Shown: piece after piece, positions 1 to 6,564 of the stretch | Layout: every line of letters begins with the position of its first letter | How positions within the stretch are numbered: position 1 is the first letter of the stretch | Source of the DNA: an uncultured Pluralibacter sp. | GTDB taxonomy: Bacteria > Pseudomonadota > Gammaproteobacteria > Enterobacterales > Enterobacteriaceae | NCBI RefSeq assembly: GCF_913775985.1 | Contig: NZ_CAJYMB010000099.1 | Location: 1-33,134, forward strand | Reading direction: 5' to 3' | Length of the DNA: 33,134 nucleotides | Translations under genes and position numbers: made by a program | The notes under the pieces: model-generated | Told to the model about the DNA's origin: nothing | Seen by the model: the letters and a program-made list of their open reading frames with translations, nothing else | The model's database searches: none

Positions 1-357
1 GATCAGCAGCGCGGCCTGCTCGCCGTCGTCGGGAAAGCGCACCGAAAAATGTACGATGCGGCTGGACACCTCTCCCCTGCCCTCCCAGGTTTTGGTCGCG
101 CCGAAGTAGTCGCTTCCCGGCAGATCCCACTTTGAGAGCTGGTGGAAATTTTTACGCACGAAGGTGCCGAGACCCTGGCGGGTATAAATAAGCCCTTCAA
201 CGATCAGCTGGCGCATCGCCTGCTGGATAGTCATTCGGCTGGTACCAAACTCCGCCGCCAGCGCAAGCTGGTCAGGCAGCGGCCGGCTGGCCGGGTACTG
301 CTCGCTGATGATGCGCTTTTTGATTTCCCGCGCGATAGTTAAATACTTTGCCGCCAT
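1..357 (-). CDS. GntR-family (HutC-like) transcriptional regulator, C-terminus cut by window edge
   Basis: The 119 codons present read MAAKYLTIAREIKKRI at the start, followed by a winged helix-turn-helix typical of GntR proteins (LALAAEFGTSRMTIQQAMRQL near residues 31-51, then GLIYTRQGLGTFV as the wing). The residues after about 70 (WDLPGSDYFGATKTWEG) resemble the start of a UTRA ligand-binding domain of the HutC subfamily, which usually senses phosphorylated sugars or related effectors. The stop codon lies outside the window, so the effector domain is missing. The start chosen is the ATG at 357; the ribosome site upstream is weak. It follows the GH1 6-phospho-beta-glucosidase gene by 35 bases on the same strand, so it is probably co-transcribed and is the likely local repressor acting at the palindrome near 1782-1817. 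The family call is firm; the ligand is inferred from the neighbour. Confidence 0.85.
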   Translation of the reverse strand, partial: MAAKYLTIAREIKKRIISEQYPASRPLPDQLALAAEFGTSRMTIQQAMRQLIVEGLIYTRQGLGTFVRKNFHQLSKWDLPGSDYFGATKTWEGRGEVSSRIVHFSVRFPDDGEQAALLI

Positions 358-392
358 GCCTGCTGGTGTCCCTGTGAATGGTTGATGGAGAG

Positions 393-1766
393 CTACAGCG
401 TTTCACCGCGGCTGGCGATCGCTAGCCTGAGCCAGCCGTAGCTCTTCTTCGGTATCCGCTTCAAATCTTTCAGATCGTGGTTGTCGCGGTTGACGTACAC
501 CACGCCGTAGCGCTTGCGCATGTCGCCCTGGGAGCTAAGAATATCAATCAGGCCCCAGCCGAGATAGCCCATCACCCGCGCGCCGTCTTCGGCTATCGCC
601 GCCTTCATCGCGTTAATGTGATCCCGGTGATAGCCGATGCGATAGTCGTCGGCCACCGGATTAATGCCGTCCCAGGACTCAATCACGCCGATGCCGTTTT
701 CAATCGGGAAAACCGGCATCCGCCAGCGGTTGGCGTATTCGGTAATAATCGAGCGAAAGCCCAGCGGATCTATCTGCCAGCCCCATTCGGTGGCCTGCAG
801 GTGCGGATTGGGCCGATCGCCGTACTGCATGTAGTTGTTAACCGCCGTTCCTTCCGGGATGCGATCGGCATCGAGGGTGCGGCTGGCGTAGTAGCTGAAA
901 GCCAGGAAATCGTTTTTCACCGTCGCCAGCAGGGCGAGATCCTCTTCGCGATAAATATCGCTGAACCCTTCCCGCGCCACCGTCGCCAGCACTTCCGGGC
1001 TGTAGCCGCACCCGGCAAACACGCTGAGCAGGTTCTGGTTGAGAAATTCGTCTAGCTGGCGGGCGCAGAACACGTCGCGCGGCTTGCAGGTGGCGGGGTA
1101 GACCAGCGCGTGGGCCAGCATACCGCCCATCAGCTGTCCTGGGCAGGTCTGCTGCAGATAGCGAGTCAGGTGCGCGTGGGCCACCATTACGTGATGCTGG
1201 ATGGCGTAGAGCTCGCGCAGAGTCTTCTCCCCGCGCAGGTAGCCGGAAATCAGAAACGCGTCCGGCATGTGGTAAAGGTTCTGCTCGTTGAAGGTCAGCC
1301 AGTACTTCACCCTGCCGCCAAAGCAGTCGATCATCTTTTTGCCGTAGCGGATAAAGGCATTCATCGCCCGGCGATCGCAAAAGCCATTGCTGGCTTCGGC
1401 CAGCGCCAGCGGCATATCGAAATGGTAGAGGCAGATCATCGGCTCGATGCCGCGGGCAAGCAGCGCGTCAATAAAGCGCTGATAAAAGGCGATACCCTCT
1501 TCGTTAAACTCGCCCTCGCCATCGGGGCAGACCCGGCTCCAGGCGAGGGAGAAACGGTAGCAGGTCATTCCTAAATCCTGCATCAGATCAAAATCTTCTT
1601 CGTAGCGGTGATAGGTATCGGTAGCGACTTTCCAGTCGGAGGCAAATTCCGAGGCCTCACGAATGTCGTACACCGAAAGCCCTTTGCCGCCCTCGTTCCA
1701 GCCGCCTTCCGTCTGCATGCTGGACGCGGAGTTACCCCATAAAAAATCTGCCGGCAGTGCGTTCAT
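393..1766 (-). CDS. 6-phospho-beta-glucosidase, glycoside hydrolase family 1
   Basis: A 457-residue cytoplasmic GH1 enzyme expected to hydrolyse PTS-imported phosphorylated beta-glucosides (cellobiose, arbutin or salicin phosphates) to glucose-6-phosphate and the aglycone or sugar. The N-terminus LPADFLWGNSASSMQTEGGW is the family signature. The acid/base Glu161 lies in TFNEQN and the nucleophile Glu356 in PIENG. The segment SSQGDMRKRYGVVYVN (about 411-426) carries the Lys418/Tyr420 pattern that binds the 6-phosphate in this subgroup. I chose the ATG at 1766 over an in-frame ATG at 1793 because it follows an AGGG-type ribosome site and begins exactly at the family N-terminus; the upstream ATG lies inside a palindromic operator. 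No PTS permease gene is in the window. The gntR gene follows directly. This pair is not part of the E. coli K-12 order here and looks like an accessory insertion. Confidence 0.9.
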   Translation of the reverse strand: MNALPADFLWGNSASSMQTEGGWNEGGKGLSVYDIREASEFASDWKVATDTYHRYEEDFDLMQDLGMTCYRFSLAWSRVCPDGEGEFNEEGIAFYQRFIDALLARGIEPMICLYHFDMPLALAEASNGFCDRRAMNAFIRYGKKMIDCFGGRVKYWLTFNEQNLYHMPDAFLISGYLRGEKTLRELYAIQHHVMVAHAHLTRYLQQTCPGQLMGGMLAHALVYPATCKPRDVFCARQLDEFLNQNLLSVFAGCGYSPEVLATVAREGFSDIYREEDLALLATVKNDFLAFSYYASRTLDADRIPEGTAVNNYMQYGDRPNPHLQATEWGWQIDPLGFRSIITEYANRWRMPVFPIENGIGVIESWDGINPVADDYRIGYHRDHINAMKAAIAEDGARVMGYLGWGLIDILSSQGDMRKRYGVVYVNRDNHDLKDLKRIPKKSYGWLRLAIASRGETL

Positions 1767-1781
1767 TCCTTTGCCCTCTAT

Positions 1782-1817
1782 ATGACTAGTCATTTAAAAA
1801 TAAAGAGTAGTCATTTA
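1782..1817. promoter_or_regulatory. Paired operator upstream of the GH1 gene (candidate GntR site)
   Basis: ATGACTAGTCAT at 1782-1793 is a perfect 12-bp palindrome. The ten bases TAGTCATTTA that include its right arm (1787-1796) recur identically at 1808-1817, 21 bp away, which is two helical turns. It lies just upstream of the GH1 ribosome site. On the coding (minus) strand CTGACG and TATTTT with a 16-base spacer could be -35 and -10 around the second half site; this is a weak assignment. HutC-type GntR regulators bind short palindromes of this size, so binding by the gntR product next door is inferred. Confidence 0.6.
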
Positions 1818-1878
1818 TCGTCAGGGTGCGGTAAATGGCAACGATGAGAACCCTTTTTTGTGAGCGGGATGGCAAAGC

Positions 1879-1907
1879 CGCCGCGCCCTCAGGTTAAGGG
1901 CGCGGCG
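1879..1907 (-). terminator. Strong hairpin after ybiR, possible terminator
   Basis: CGCCGCGCCCT (1879-1889) and AGGGCGCGGCG (1897-1907) form a perfect 11-bp GC-rich stem with a 7-base loop, ten bases past the ybiR stop. On the ybiR strand it is followed by GCTTTGCC rather than a full U-run, so it may stabilise the 3' end or terminate inefficiently. Confidence 0.5.
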
Positions 1908-1916
1908 TTAAGGCAA

Positions 1917-3029
1917 TCAGGAAAGGAGGCGCAGCAGGCCGTAGCCAATCGCCGTTGCCCAAAACAGCATCGGAATAGAATAGAGGTGGAAGCGCCACCA
2001 GATGCGGCTGTCGTTGGCCATGCGCAGGGCAATCAGGTTGGCAAGGGAACCCGGCAGCAGGCCGAAGCCGCCGACGTTCACCGCCCAGGCCAGCAGCACC
2101 GACGGCGGCACGTAGTTAATCAGCAAAATCGTGGCCGGCACGTTGCTGATGACCTGCGACAGCCCCACCGCAGTCAGCCACTGCCCGGCAGCCGGCAGCT
2201 GGCCCGCGTGGCCGAGCGCGTGATGCAGCGCGGGAAGCTGGGTCAGCAGATGCACGTCCACAAACATCGCCATAAACACCAGCAGCAGCGTCCAGTCAAC
2301 GCTGATAATCACCCGCCGTTCCAGCAGCAGAAAGCCGACCGCCAGCGCCGCCAGCCCCCACAGCTCCAGGTGCAGATCCAGCGCCAGCAGGAAAACCAGA
2401 TAAAAAAACAGGCAGCTCCAGACCAGCTTTGGCTTCCACGCCGGCAGCGAATCGCTGCTTTGAAAAGTAAGCGGCGAGGGTTTAAAGCAGAAGCGGCACA
2501 GCAGCAGCAGGCTCAGCATCATCGCCAGCGCCAGCGGCGCCATCTGGCCGATAAACGCCGCAAAGCTGACGCCGGAGCGGCCCCACAGCAGGATATTTTG
2601 CGGATTGCCGATAGGTGTCAGCAGCGATCCGGCGTTAACCGCCAGCGCTTCGAAAATAATCAGCCGGTTTATCGGCAGCGCGCACCACTTTTTCAACGTC
2701 AGCGTCAGGGGCACCACAATAAACAGCGCCACGTCGTTGGTCAGAAAGGTGGAGAGCAGCGCCGCCGCCAGCACCATAAAACAGGCCAGCGCGCGCTCGG
2801 TGGCGAAACGCCGGGCCAGCTTGCGGCCCAGCACATCAAAATAGCCGCTGAGCTCGACCCCTTTGGTCAGCAGCATCAGGCCGCTGAGGGTGATAATGGT
2901 GTGCCAGTCAATGCTGGCCGGCCAGCTGCGGGGCTGAAAAGGAACCACGAAGCACAGCCCGGTGCCGATAAGAATCAGCAAATGCAAAAAGCGATCGCGC
3001 AGCAGCGATCGCACAAAAGGGAGGTTCAT
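1917..3029 (-). CDS. ybiR: YbiR, ArsB/NhaD-superfamily anion permease-like membrane protein
   Basis: A 370-residue inner-membrane protein matching E. coli YbiR along its length ([14 protein letters not shown] start; GLMLLTKGVELSGYFDVLGR; ALAVNAGSLLTPIGNPQNILLWGRSG; VNVGGFGLLPGSLANLIALR). Roughly ten hydrophobic segments and the repeated SLLTPIGNPQN / LPGSLANL elements fit the ion-transporter superfamily of arsenite, citrate and Na+/H+ carriers; the substrate is unknown. The reading frame is open upstream to 3236, but that part is the mntR coding sequence read in another frame and is not homologous to YbiR. The true start is the ATG at 3029, which overlaps the mntR stop by one base (TAATG), so translation is probably coupled to mntR. 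This pairing suggests, but does not show, a link with manganese or anion balance. Confidence 0.9.
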   Translation of the reverse strand: MNLPFVRSLLRDRFLHLLILIGTGLCFVVPFQPRSWPASIDWHTIITLSGLMLLTKGVELSGYFDVLGRKLARRFATERALACFMVLAAALLSTFLTNDVALFIVVPLTLTLKKWCALPINRLIIFEALAVNAGSLLTPIGNPQNILLWGRSGVSFAAFIGQMAPLALAMMLSLLLLCRFCFKPSPLTFQSSDSLPAWKPKLVWSCLFFYLVFLLALDLHLELWGLAALAVGFLLLERRVIISVDWTLLLVFMAMFVDVHLLTQLPALHHALGHAGQLPAAGQWLTAVGLSQVISNVPATILLINYVPPSVLLAWAVNVGGFGLLPGSLANLIALRMANDSRIWWRFHLYSIPMLFWATAIGYGLLRLLS

Positions 3030-3499
3030 TAAGAGGGATTTTCCGCCGTAAGGGTAAAGTGACGAAAGCGTTCCAGGGTTTCCTGGCTGACGTGATGCTC
3101 CATGCCCTCCGCATCCCGGCGGGCCGTTTCCGGGCTGACGCCGATGGCCAGCAGAAAGTTTTCCACAATCTGGTGGCGCTCGCGGCTCTCCTGGGCCAGC
3201 TTCTCGCCCTCCGGAGTGAGAAACACGCCACGCCACGGGATCTGCTCAATCAGGCCAACGCCCACCAGCCGCTTCAGCATTTTCGCCACCGTCGGCTGGG
3301 AGACACCGAGCCGGGCGGCCATATCCACCTGGCGGGCTTCGCCTACTTCGCGGATCAGATCGGAAATAAGCTCCACATAATCATCAATCAGCTCCCGGCG
3401 GTGCGCCTCGCGGACCTGACGAAAACCTTCAACATGCTCTTCAACGTTAACTAGCTGCGTCACTTTTTTATGTCCTGGCCTGGCCGGGCGATTGCTCAT
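3029..3499 (-). CDS. mntR: MntR, manganese-responsive DtxR-family transcriptional regulator
   Basis: 156 residues, about the usual length for MntR. It contains a DtxR-type helix-turn-helix ([24 protein letters not shown], about residues 57-80), a metal-binding/dimer region with [35 protein letters not shown], and the enterobacterial N-terminal extension ([24 protein letters not shown]). In E. coli, Mn2+-loaded MntR represses mntH and mntS and activates mntP. The start has a good GAGGA ribosome site six to seven bases upstream. A plausible promoter lies at 3547-3574. The gene is divergent from mntS, whose control region carries a clear MntR box, and its stop overlaps the ybiR start. Confidence 0.95.
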   Translation of the reverse strand: MSNRPARPGHKKVTQLVNVEEHVEGFRQVREAHRRELIDDYVELISDLIREVGEARQVDMAARLGVSQPTVAKMLKRLVGVGLIEQIPWRGVFLTPEGEKLAQESRERHQIVENFLLAIGVSPETARRDAEGMEHHVSQETLERFRHFTLTAENPS

Positions 3500-3546
3500 G
3501 GTGCTTCCTCATGCGTGACGTTCGTTGGTATCAATTAACGGCGCCT

Positions 3547-3574
3547 ATTGTATCGGATCGTGCCGTAAGAACAA
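3547..3574 (-). promoter_or_regulatory. Predicted sigma-70 promoter of mntR-ybiR
   Basis: On the minus strand TTGTTC (-35, 3574-3569), a 16-base spacer and TACAAT (-10, 3552-3547) precede mntR by about 50 bases. This is a prediction by consensus only. Confidence 0.45.
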
Positions 3575-3586
3575 AAAATTAACGTT

Positions 3587-3600
3587 TTAGCCATAGCTAA
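3587..3600. promoter_or_regulatory. Secondary MntR-like inverted repeat
   Basis: TTAGC-CATA-GCTAA: five-base arms with a four-base spacer, the same spacing and the same AGC/GCT inner edges as the main MntR box only four bases away. It may be a second weaker MntR site or half of a cooperative pair; no footprint information is available here. Confidence 0.4.
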
Positions 3601-3603
3601 GTA

Positions 3604-3621
3604 ATATAGCCTGTGCTATAT
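3604..3621. promoter_or_regulatory. MntR box upstream of mntS
   Basis: ATATAGC-CTGT-GCTATAT is a perfect inverted repeat with seven-base arms and a four-base spacer. Enterobacterial MntR sites have the form of an imperfect palindrome with inner ..ATAGC....GCTAT.. arms. It lies about 60 bases upstream of the mntS start, where repressor binding would block its promoter. Confidence 0.75.
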
Positions 3622-3680
3622 CTGTATGTAATGCGAACATCCTTCAGGGAATGAAGGCGTAGAATGTTCAGGAGTAACCC

Positions 3681-3806
3681 ATGAATGAACTTAAGAGGTG
3701 CCTAACCGTGTTTTCACACTCTCCCTTTAAAATCCGCCTGATGCTGCTCAATATGCTTTGCGACATGCTGGGCGATAAAAAACAGCAAGAGAAACCTTCG
3801 CGCTAA
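3681..3806 (+). CDS. mntS: MntS, small manganese chaperone/regulatory protein
   Basis: A 41-codon gene. It starts MNELKRCLTVFSHSPFKIRL and ends KKQQEKPSR, closely matching the 42-residue E. coli MntS (formerly the RybA RNA gene), with FSHSPFK.RLMLL.MLCDM conserved. The ATG follows AGGAG at the correct spacing. In E. coli MntS is repressed by Mn-MntR and raises available intracellular manganese, in part by opposing the exporter MntP. The peptide has an amphipathic or weakly hydrophobic middle and a charged tail. It is divergent from mntR and followed immediately by a hairpin. Confidence 0.9.
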   Translation: MNELKRCLTVFSHSPFKIRLMLLNMLCDMLGDKKQQEKPSR

Positions 3807-3828
3807 TGCGGCATCGCGGGATGCCGCA
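3807..3828 (+). terminator. Hairpin directly after mntS
   Basis: TGCGGCATC and GATGCCGCA form a perfect nine-bp stem around GCGG, starting at the base after the mntS stop. The downstream run is CTTCCCTT, so it is a weak intrinsic terminator at best. Confidence 0.55.
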
Positions 3829-3922
3829 CTTCCCTTCGGCTTAAAAACGGGCCGCGTAGTTCCTTCGTTCCTTTTTCAATCAAAATTGTAATCTCCCTCG
3901 CAAAACAATTCGTTATGAACTG

Positions 3923-3951
3923 TTGACGCAGCCATACGTGCCCCTTATCTT
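3923..3951 (+). promoter_or_regulatory. Predicted sigma-70 promoter of opgE
   Basis: TTGACG (-35), a 17-base spacer and TATCTT (-10) lie about 110 bases upstream of the opgE start. Both elements match consensus at four to five of six positions with ideal spacing. The rest of 3829-4063 shows nothing else coding apart from the four-codon frame at 4040. Confidence 0.6.
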
Positions 3952-4039
3952 CTTGCTGCCCTGCAGCCTCTGCGTCTTGTTGAACACCTTTCTTCACGCA
4001 CCGTCCGGCAGGCCCTCTCCTTAACGCCAGGGAGCAGAC

Positions 4040-4054
4040 ATGGCGATTTTCTGA
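4040..4054 (+). other. Four-codon leader frame immediately upstream of opgE
   Basis: ATG GCG ATT TTC TGA has a better ribosome site (GGGAG, five to seven bases upstream) than opgE itself and is in the same frame as opgE, whose ATG follows three codons after the TGA. It could serve as a translated mini-leader feeding ribosomes to opgE by reinitiation, or be a leftover of an older longer start. Confidence 0.4.
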
Positions 4055-4063
4055 TTGTTGTTT

Positions 4064-5638
4064 ATGAACGTTACGCTGAAAGAGTCCCTCTCCGCCCGCG
4101 TCCTGAGCCTGAGCCCCTGGACCGGATGCTATATTTTACTTTCCCTGCTGATTAATCTGGCGCTGGGCTACCCTTTCAGCCTGCTGTACACCGCCGCCTT
4201 TGCCGCCGTACTGCATCTGCTGTGGCGCAGTTCGACGCTGGCCTACCGGATAGTCGTCGGCGCCTGCGCGCTGGTTGCCGCGCTGTATTATCCCTTCGGG
4301 CAGGCCTACGGTTCGCCCAACTTCAATACGCTGCTGGCGCTGCACGCCACCAATATCGAAGAGTCCACCGAGATCCTCACCATTTTCCCCTGGTACAGCT
4401 ACTGCGTGGGGCTGTTGATCTTCGCCCTCGGCGCTATTGCCGTTCGGCGAAAAAGCGAGCCGCGCCGCGGCTGGGGAAAAATGGATTACGCGTGCCTGGT
4501 TTTTAGCCTCGTCACGATTTTTATCCGGCCGGTGCAGGAGATGGCCTGGGATGGGCAGTTTCACCTCAGCAAAGTGGGCTATCCGGTGGCGCGCTTCGTG
4601 CAGGACGCGCTGGCAAGCAACCAGGACGTGCTGGACGAACAGGCGCGAATGCTGGCGCTGGCCGGTAAAAAGGATACCTGGAACGTGCTGGCGGTGAAGC
4701 CAAAGTACCATATCTACGTGGTGGTAATTGGCGAAAGCGTGCGCCGGGACGCGGTGGGCGCCTTCGGCGGCCACTGGAACAACACGCCGTTTGCCAGCAA
4801 GGTGAACGGCTATCTGTTTACCGACTATATTGCCGCCAGCGGCTCTACTCAGAAGTCACTGGGATTAACACTTAACCGGGTCGTCGACGGCAAACCGCAG
4901 TTTCAGGATAATTTTGTCACGCTGGCCAACCGGGCGGGGTTTCAGACCTGGTGGTTCTCCAACCAGGGGCAAATCGGCGAATACGATACCGCCATCGCCA
5001 GCATTGCCCGCCGCGCTGACGAAGTGCAGTTTCTCAAAAAGGGTGATTTTGAAGCAGACAAGAATACCCGGGACGACGAATTACTGAAGATGACCGATCA
5101 GGTACTGGCCGCGCCGCGCACGCCGCCGCAGCTTATCGTGCTGCACCTGATGGGCTCACATCCCCAGGCCTGCGACCGCACGCGGGGGGAATATGCGCAG
5201 TTTGTGGTGTCGAAAGAGACATCCTGCTATCTGCACAGCGTCACCCAAACCGACAACTTGCTGAGTCGCCTGTATACCCGTCTGCGCAATGCCGGAGAGA
5301 GCTTCTCGCTAGTCTATTTTTCCGATCACGGGCTGGCGTTTAAAGCCCGGGGAAAGCCGGTGCAGTATCTGGCCCATGACGATAAGTTTCAGCAGAATTT
5401 TCAGGTGCCCTTTATGGTGCTTTCCAGCGATGACAAAGCCCACCGGATTATTAAGGCCCGCCGCTCCGCCAACGATTTCTTACAGTTTTTCGCCCAGTGG
5501 ACCGGCATTAAAACCCGAGAAATTAGCAGCACTTACCGCTTTATCTCCGAGCAAAAGGCCGCACCGGCATATATCACCAACTTTAAATTGCAGAAGGTAG
5601 ACTACACTCACCTGGCCAGTGACGTGTTTAGCCGCTGA
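4064..5638 (+). CDS. opgE: OpgE, phosphoethanolamine transferase for osmoregulated periplasmic glucans
   Basis: 524 residues, close to E. coli OpgE (YbiP, 527). The N-terminal third holds about four to five membrane segments (residues 20-155); the rest is a periplasmic sulfatase-fold catalytic domain. Visible catalytic elements are VIGESVRRD (Glu224, metal ligand), the nucleophile region AASGSTQKS (Thr262), HLMGSHP (about 361-367) and YFSDHGL (Asp421, His422). It transfers phosphoethanolamine from phosphatidylethanolamine to the glucan backbone. The frame is open from a TTG at 4055, but homology begins at the ATG at 4064, which has little ribosome-site sequence. It converges with ompX on a shared terminator. 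Confidence 0.93.
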   Translation: MNVTLKESLSARVLSLSPWTGCYILLSLLINLALGYPFSLLYTAAFAAVLHLLWRSSTLAYRIVVGACALVAALYYPFGQAYGSPNFNTLLALHATNIEESTEILTIFPWYSYCVGLLIFALGAIAVRRKSEPRRGWGKMDYACLVFSLVTIFIRPVQEMAWDGQFHLSKVGYPVARFVQDALASNQDVLDEQARMLALAGKKDTWNVLAVKPKYHIYVVVIGESVRRDAVGAFGGHWNNTPFASKVNGYLFTDYIAASGSTQKSLGLTLNRVVDGKPQFQDNFVTLANRAGFQTWWFSNQGQIGEYDTAIASIARRADEVQFLKKGDFEADKNTRDDELLKMTDQVLAAPRTPPQLIVLHLMGSHPQACDRTRGEYAQFVVSKETSCYLHSVTQTDNLLSRLYTRLRNAGESFSLVYFSDHGLAFKARGKPVQYLAHDDKFQQNFQVPFMVLSSDDKAHRIIKARRSANDFLQFFAQWTGIKTREISSTYRFISEQKAAPAYITNFKLQKVDYTHLASDVFSR

Positions 5639-5650
5639 ATTAAGGGCAAA

Positions 5651-5676
5651 AAAAATCCGCCCGGGGGCGGATTTTT
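5651..5676. terminator. Bidirectional intrinsic terminator between opgE and ompX
   Basis: ATCCGCC and GGCGGAT pair around CGGG, flanked by A5 on the left and T5 on the right, so the hairpin ends in a U-run on both strands. It sits 12 bases after opgE and 17 bases after ompX. Confidence 0.9.
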
Positions 5677-5693
5677 CACAATCGCGGATGCGA

Positions 5694-6209
5694 TTAGAAG
5701 CTGTAGCCAACGCCTGCGATCCAGGTGCCGACGTCTACGCTACGAATACGAGACTGTTCGTAGGAGAAGTCCAGAGCAACTTCTTTGATCGGGTTCAGCT
5801 GAACACCGGCGCCGTAAGAGAAGCCAGCATCGCTGAAGTCATTTTTATGACGCTGAGAATCAGTTTTCTGGAATTTACCGTAACCAACACCGACTACGCC
5901 GTATACGCTGGCCCAGTCGTTGATGCGGTAAGCAGGACCACCGGTCACGCCGTAGTACTGACCTTTGTTGTACAGGTCGTTGCTGTCAGTGCGGCTTTTT
6001 TCGGTGTAAGTAAAGGAGCCGATAACACCCAGCGGGCTGTCGTTCCACTCGTAGCGGTATTTCAGGTTGAAACCATTCGCTTTGTTAGCAAAGCCCTGGA
6101 AATCACTCTGAGCGTAACCGCCAGAAACGGTAGCCTGGCCTGCAACTGCAGTACCTGCGGAGAAAGCCATAACCATGGCCAGTGCTGAAAGACATGCAAT
6201 TTTTTTCAT
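5694..6209 (-). CDS. ompX: OmpX, eight-stranded outer-membrane beta-barrel protein
   Basis: 171 residues, the same length as E. coli OmpX. A signal peptide (MKKIACLSALAMVMAFSAGTAVA, cleaved after Ala23) is followed by alternating strands such as GFNLKYRYEW, SPLGVIGSFTYTEKSR, YYGVTGGPAYRIND and ASVYGVVGVGYGKFQ, and a C-terminal GTWIAGVGYSF ending in Phe as expected for BAM-dependent insertion. Family members are implicated in adhesion and envelope stress. The ATG at 6209 follows TGAGGTGGTT, a strong ribosome site; an in-frame GTG two codons upstream is rejected. In E. coli and Salmonella, ompX translation is repressed by small RNAs pairing near this ribosome site. An unusual double inverted repeat lies 82 bases upstream. 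Confidence 0.95.
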   Translation of the reverse strand: MKKIACLSALAMVMAFSAGTAVAGQATVSGGYAQSDFQGFANKANGFNLKYRYEWNDSPLGVIGSFTYTEKSRTDSNDLYNKGQYYGVTGGPAYRINDWASVYGVVGVGYGKFQKTDSQRHKNDFSDAGFSYGAGVQLNPIKEVALDFSYEQSRIRSVDVGTWIAGVGYSF

Positions 6210-6291
6210 AACCACCTCAAATGTGCTTCAAGTAATCCGTAAGATTTAAATATATCAACAATTCGCAGGAAACTCTTGGTACTTCTCGTTG

Positions 6292-6347
6292 TCTAACAGT
6301 GTTTTTCGTGTAACCAGATGTTTCCACCTGGTACATACTCTGTTAGA
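6292..6347 (-). repeat. Nested double inverted repeat in the ompX upstream region
   Basis: Outer arms TCTAACAG (6292-6299) and CTGTTAGA (6340-6347) are perfect eight-base complements. Inside them ACCAGATG (6313-6320) and CACCTGGT (6325-6332) form a second stem. On the minus (ompX) strand the inner stem is fully paired with one G-U and is capped by GAAA, a GNRA tetraloop; on the plus strand the same position would be an A-C mismatch. The strand asymmetry favours an RNA structure in the ompX direction. Confidence 0.6.
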
Positions 6348-6406
6348 AATCAGCAGCTTCCCCCGCGTATTGCCCCATTATGCGCATTAAAAACGTGATG
6401 AATATC

Positions 6407-6418
6407 CAGATTAATCTG
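6407..6418. promoter_or_regulatory. 12-bp palindrome between ompX and rhtA
   Basis: CAGATTAATCTG is a perfect palindrome in AT-rich DNA upstream of the orphan terminator. It may be an operator; no regulator can be named from sequence. Confidence 0.35.
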
Positions 6419-6461
6419 AAACTCTGAGAAAATTTAATATTCGAGTGAACTTATTTTAGGT

Positions 6462-6481
6462 CCTGTCGCACAGGTTTTTTT
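6462..6481 (+). terminator. Orphan rightward intrinsic terminator upstream of rhtA
   Basis: CCTGT-CGC-ACAGG is followed by seven T residues (6475-6481). No gene precedes it on this strand, so it must end either a leader of rhtA (attenuator) or a short non-coding transcript starting in the ompX-rhtA region. Confidence 0.6.
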
Positions 6482-6564
6482 CAACAATCATTAAACAGCA
6501 ACAGATTTATTCAATTACACTGACTCCCTTACGTTTTTTTAGGTTGATTTACATGGAGAAAAGG

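Larger units (their letters stand above)
6210..6564. other. ompX-rhtA divergent intergenic region (355 bases)
   Basis: AT-rich, no coding sequence supported on either strand. It must hold the promoters of both divergent genes. Recognisable elements are the nested inverted repeat at 6292-6347, a 12-bp palindrome at 6407-6418 and a rightward intrinsic terminator at 6462-6481, listed separately. Confidence 0.7.

Noticed and set aside
1860-3032. 390-codon open frame antisense to ybiR
   Set aside because: Extremely Gln/Arg-rich complement of a membrane protein's Leu/Ala/Pro codons; not a credible protein.
3030-3236. 69-codon N-terminal extension of YbiR
   Set aside because: This part is the mntR coding sequence in another frame; the YbiR family starts at MNLPF, whose ATG overlaps the mntR stop.
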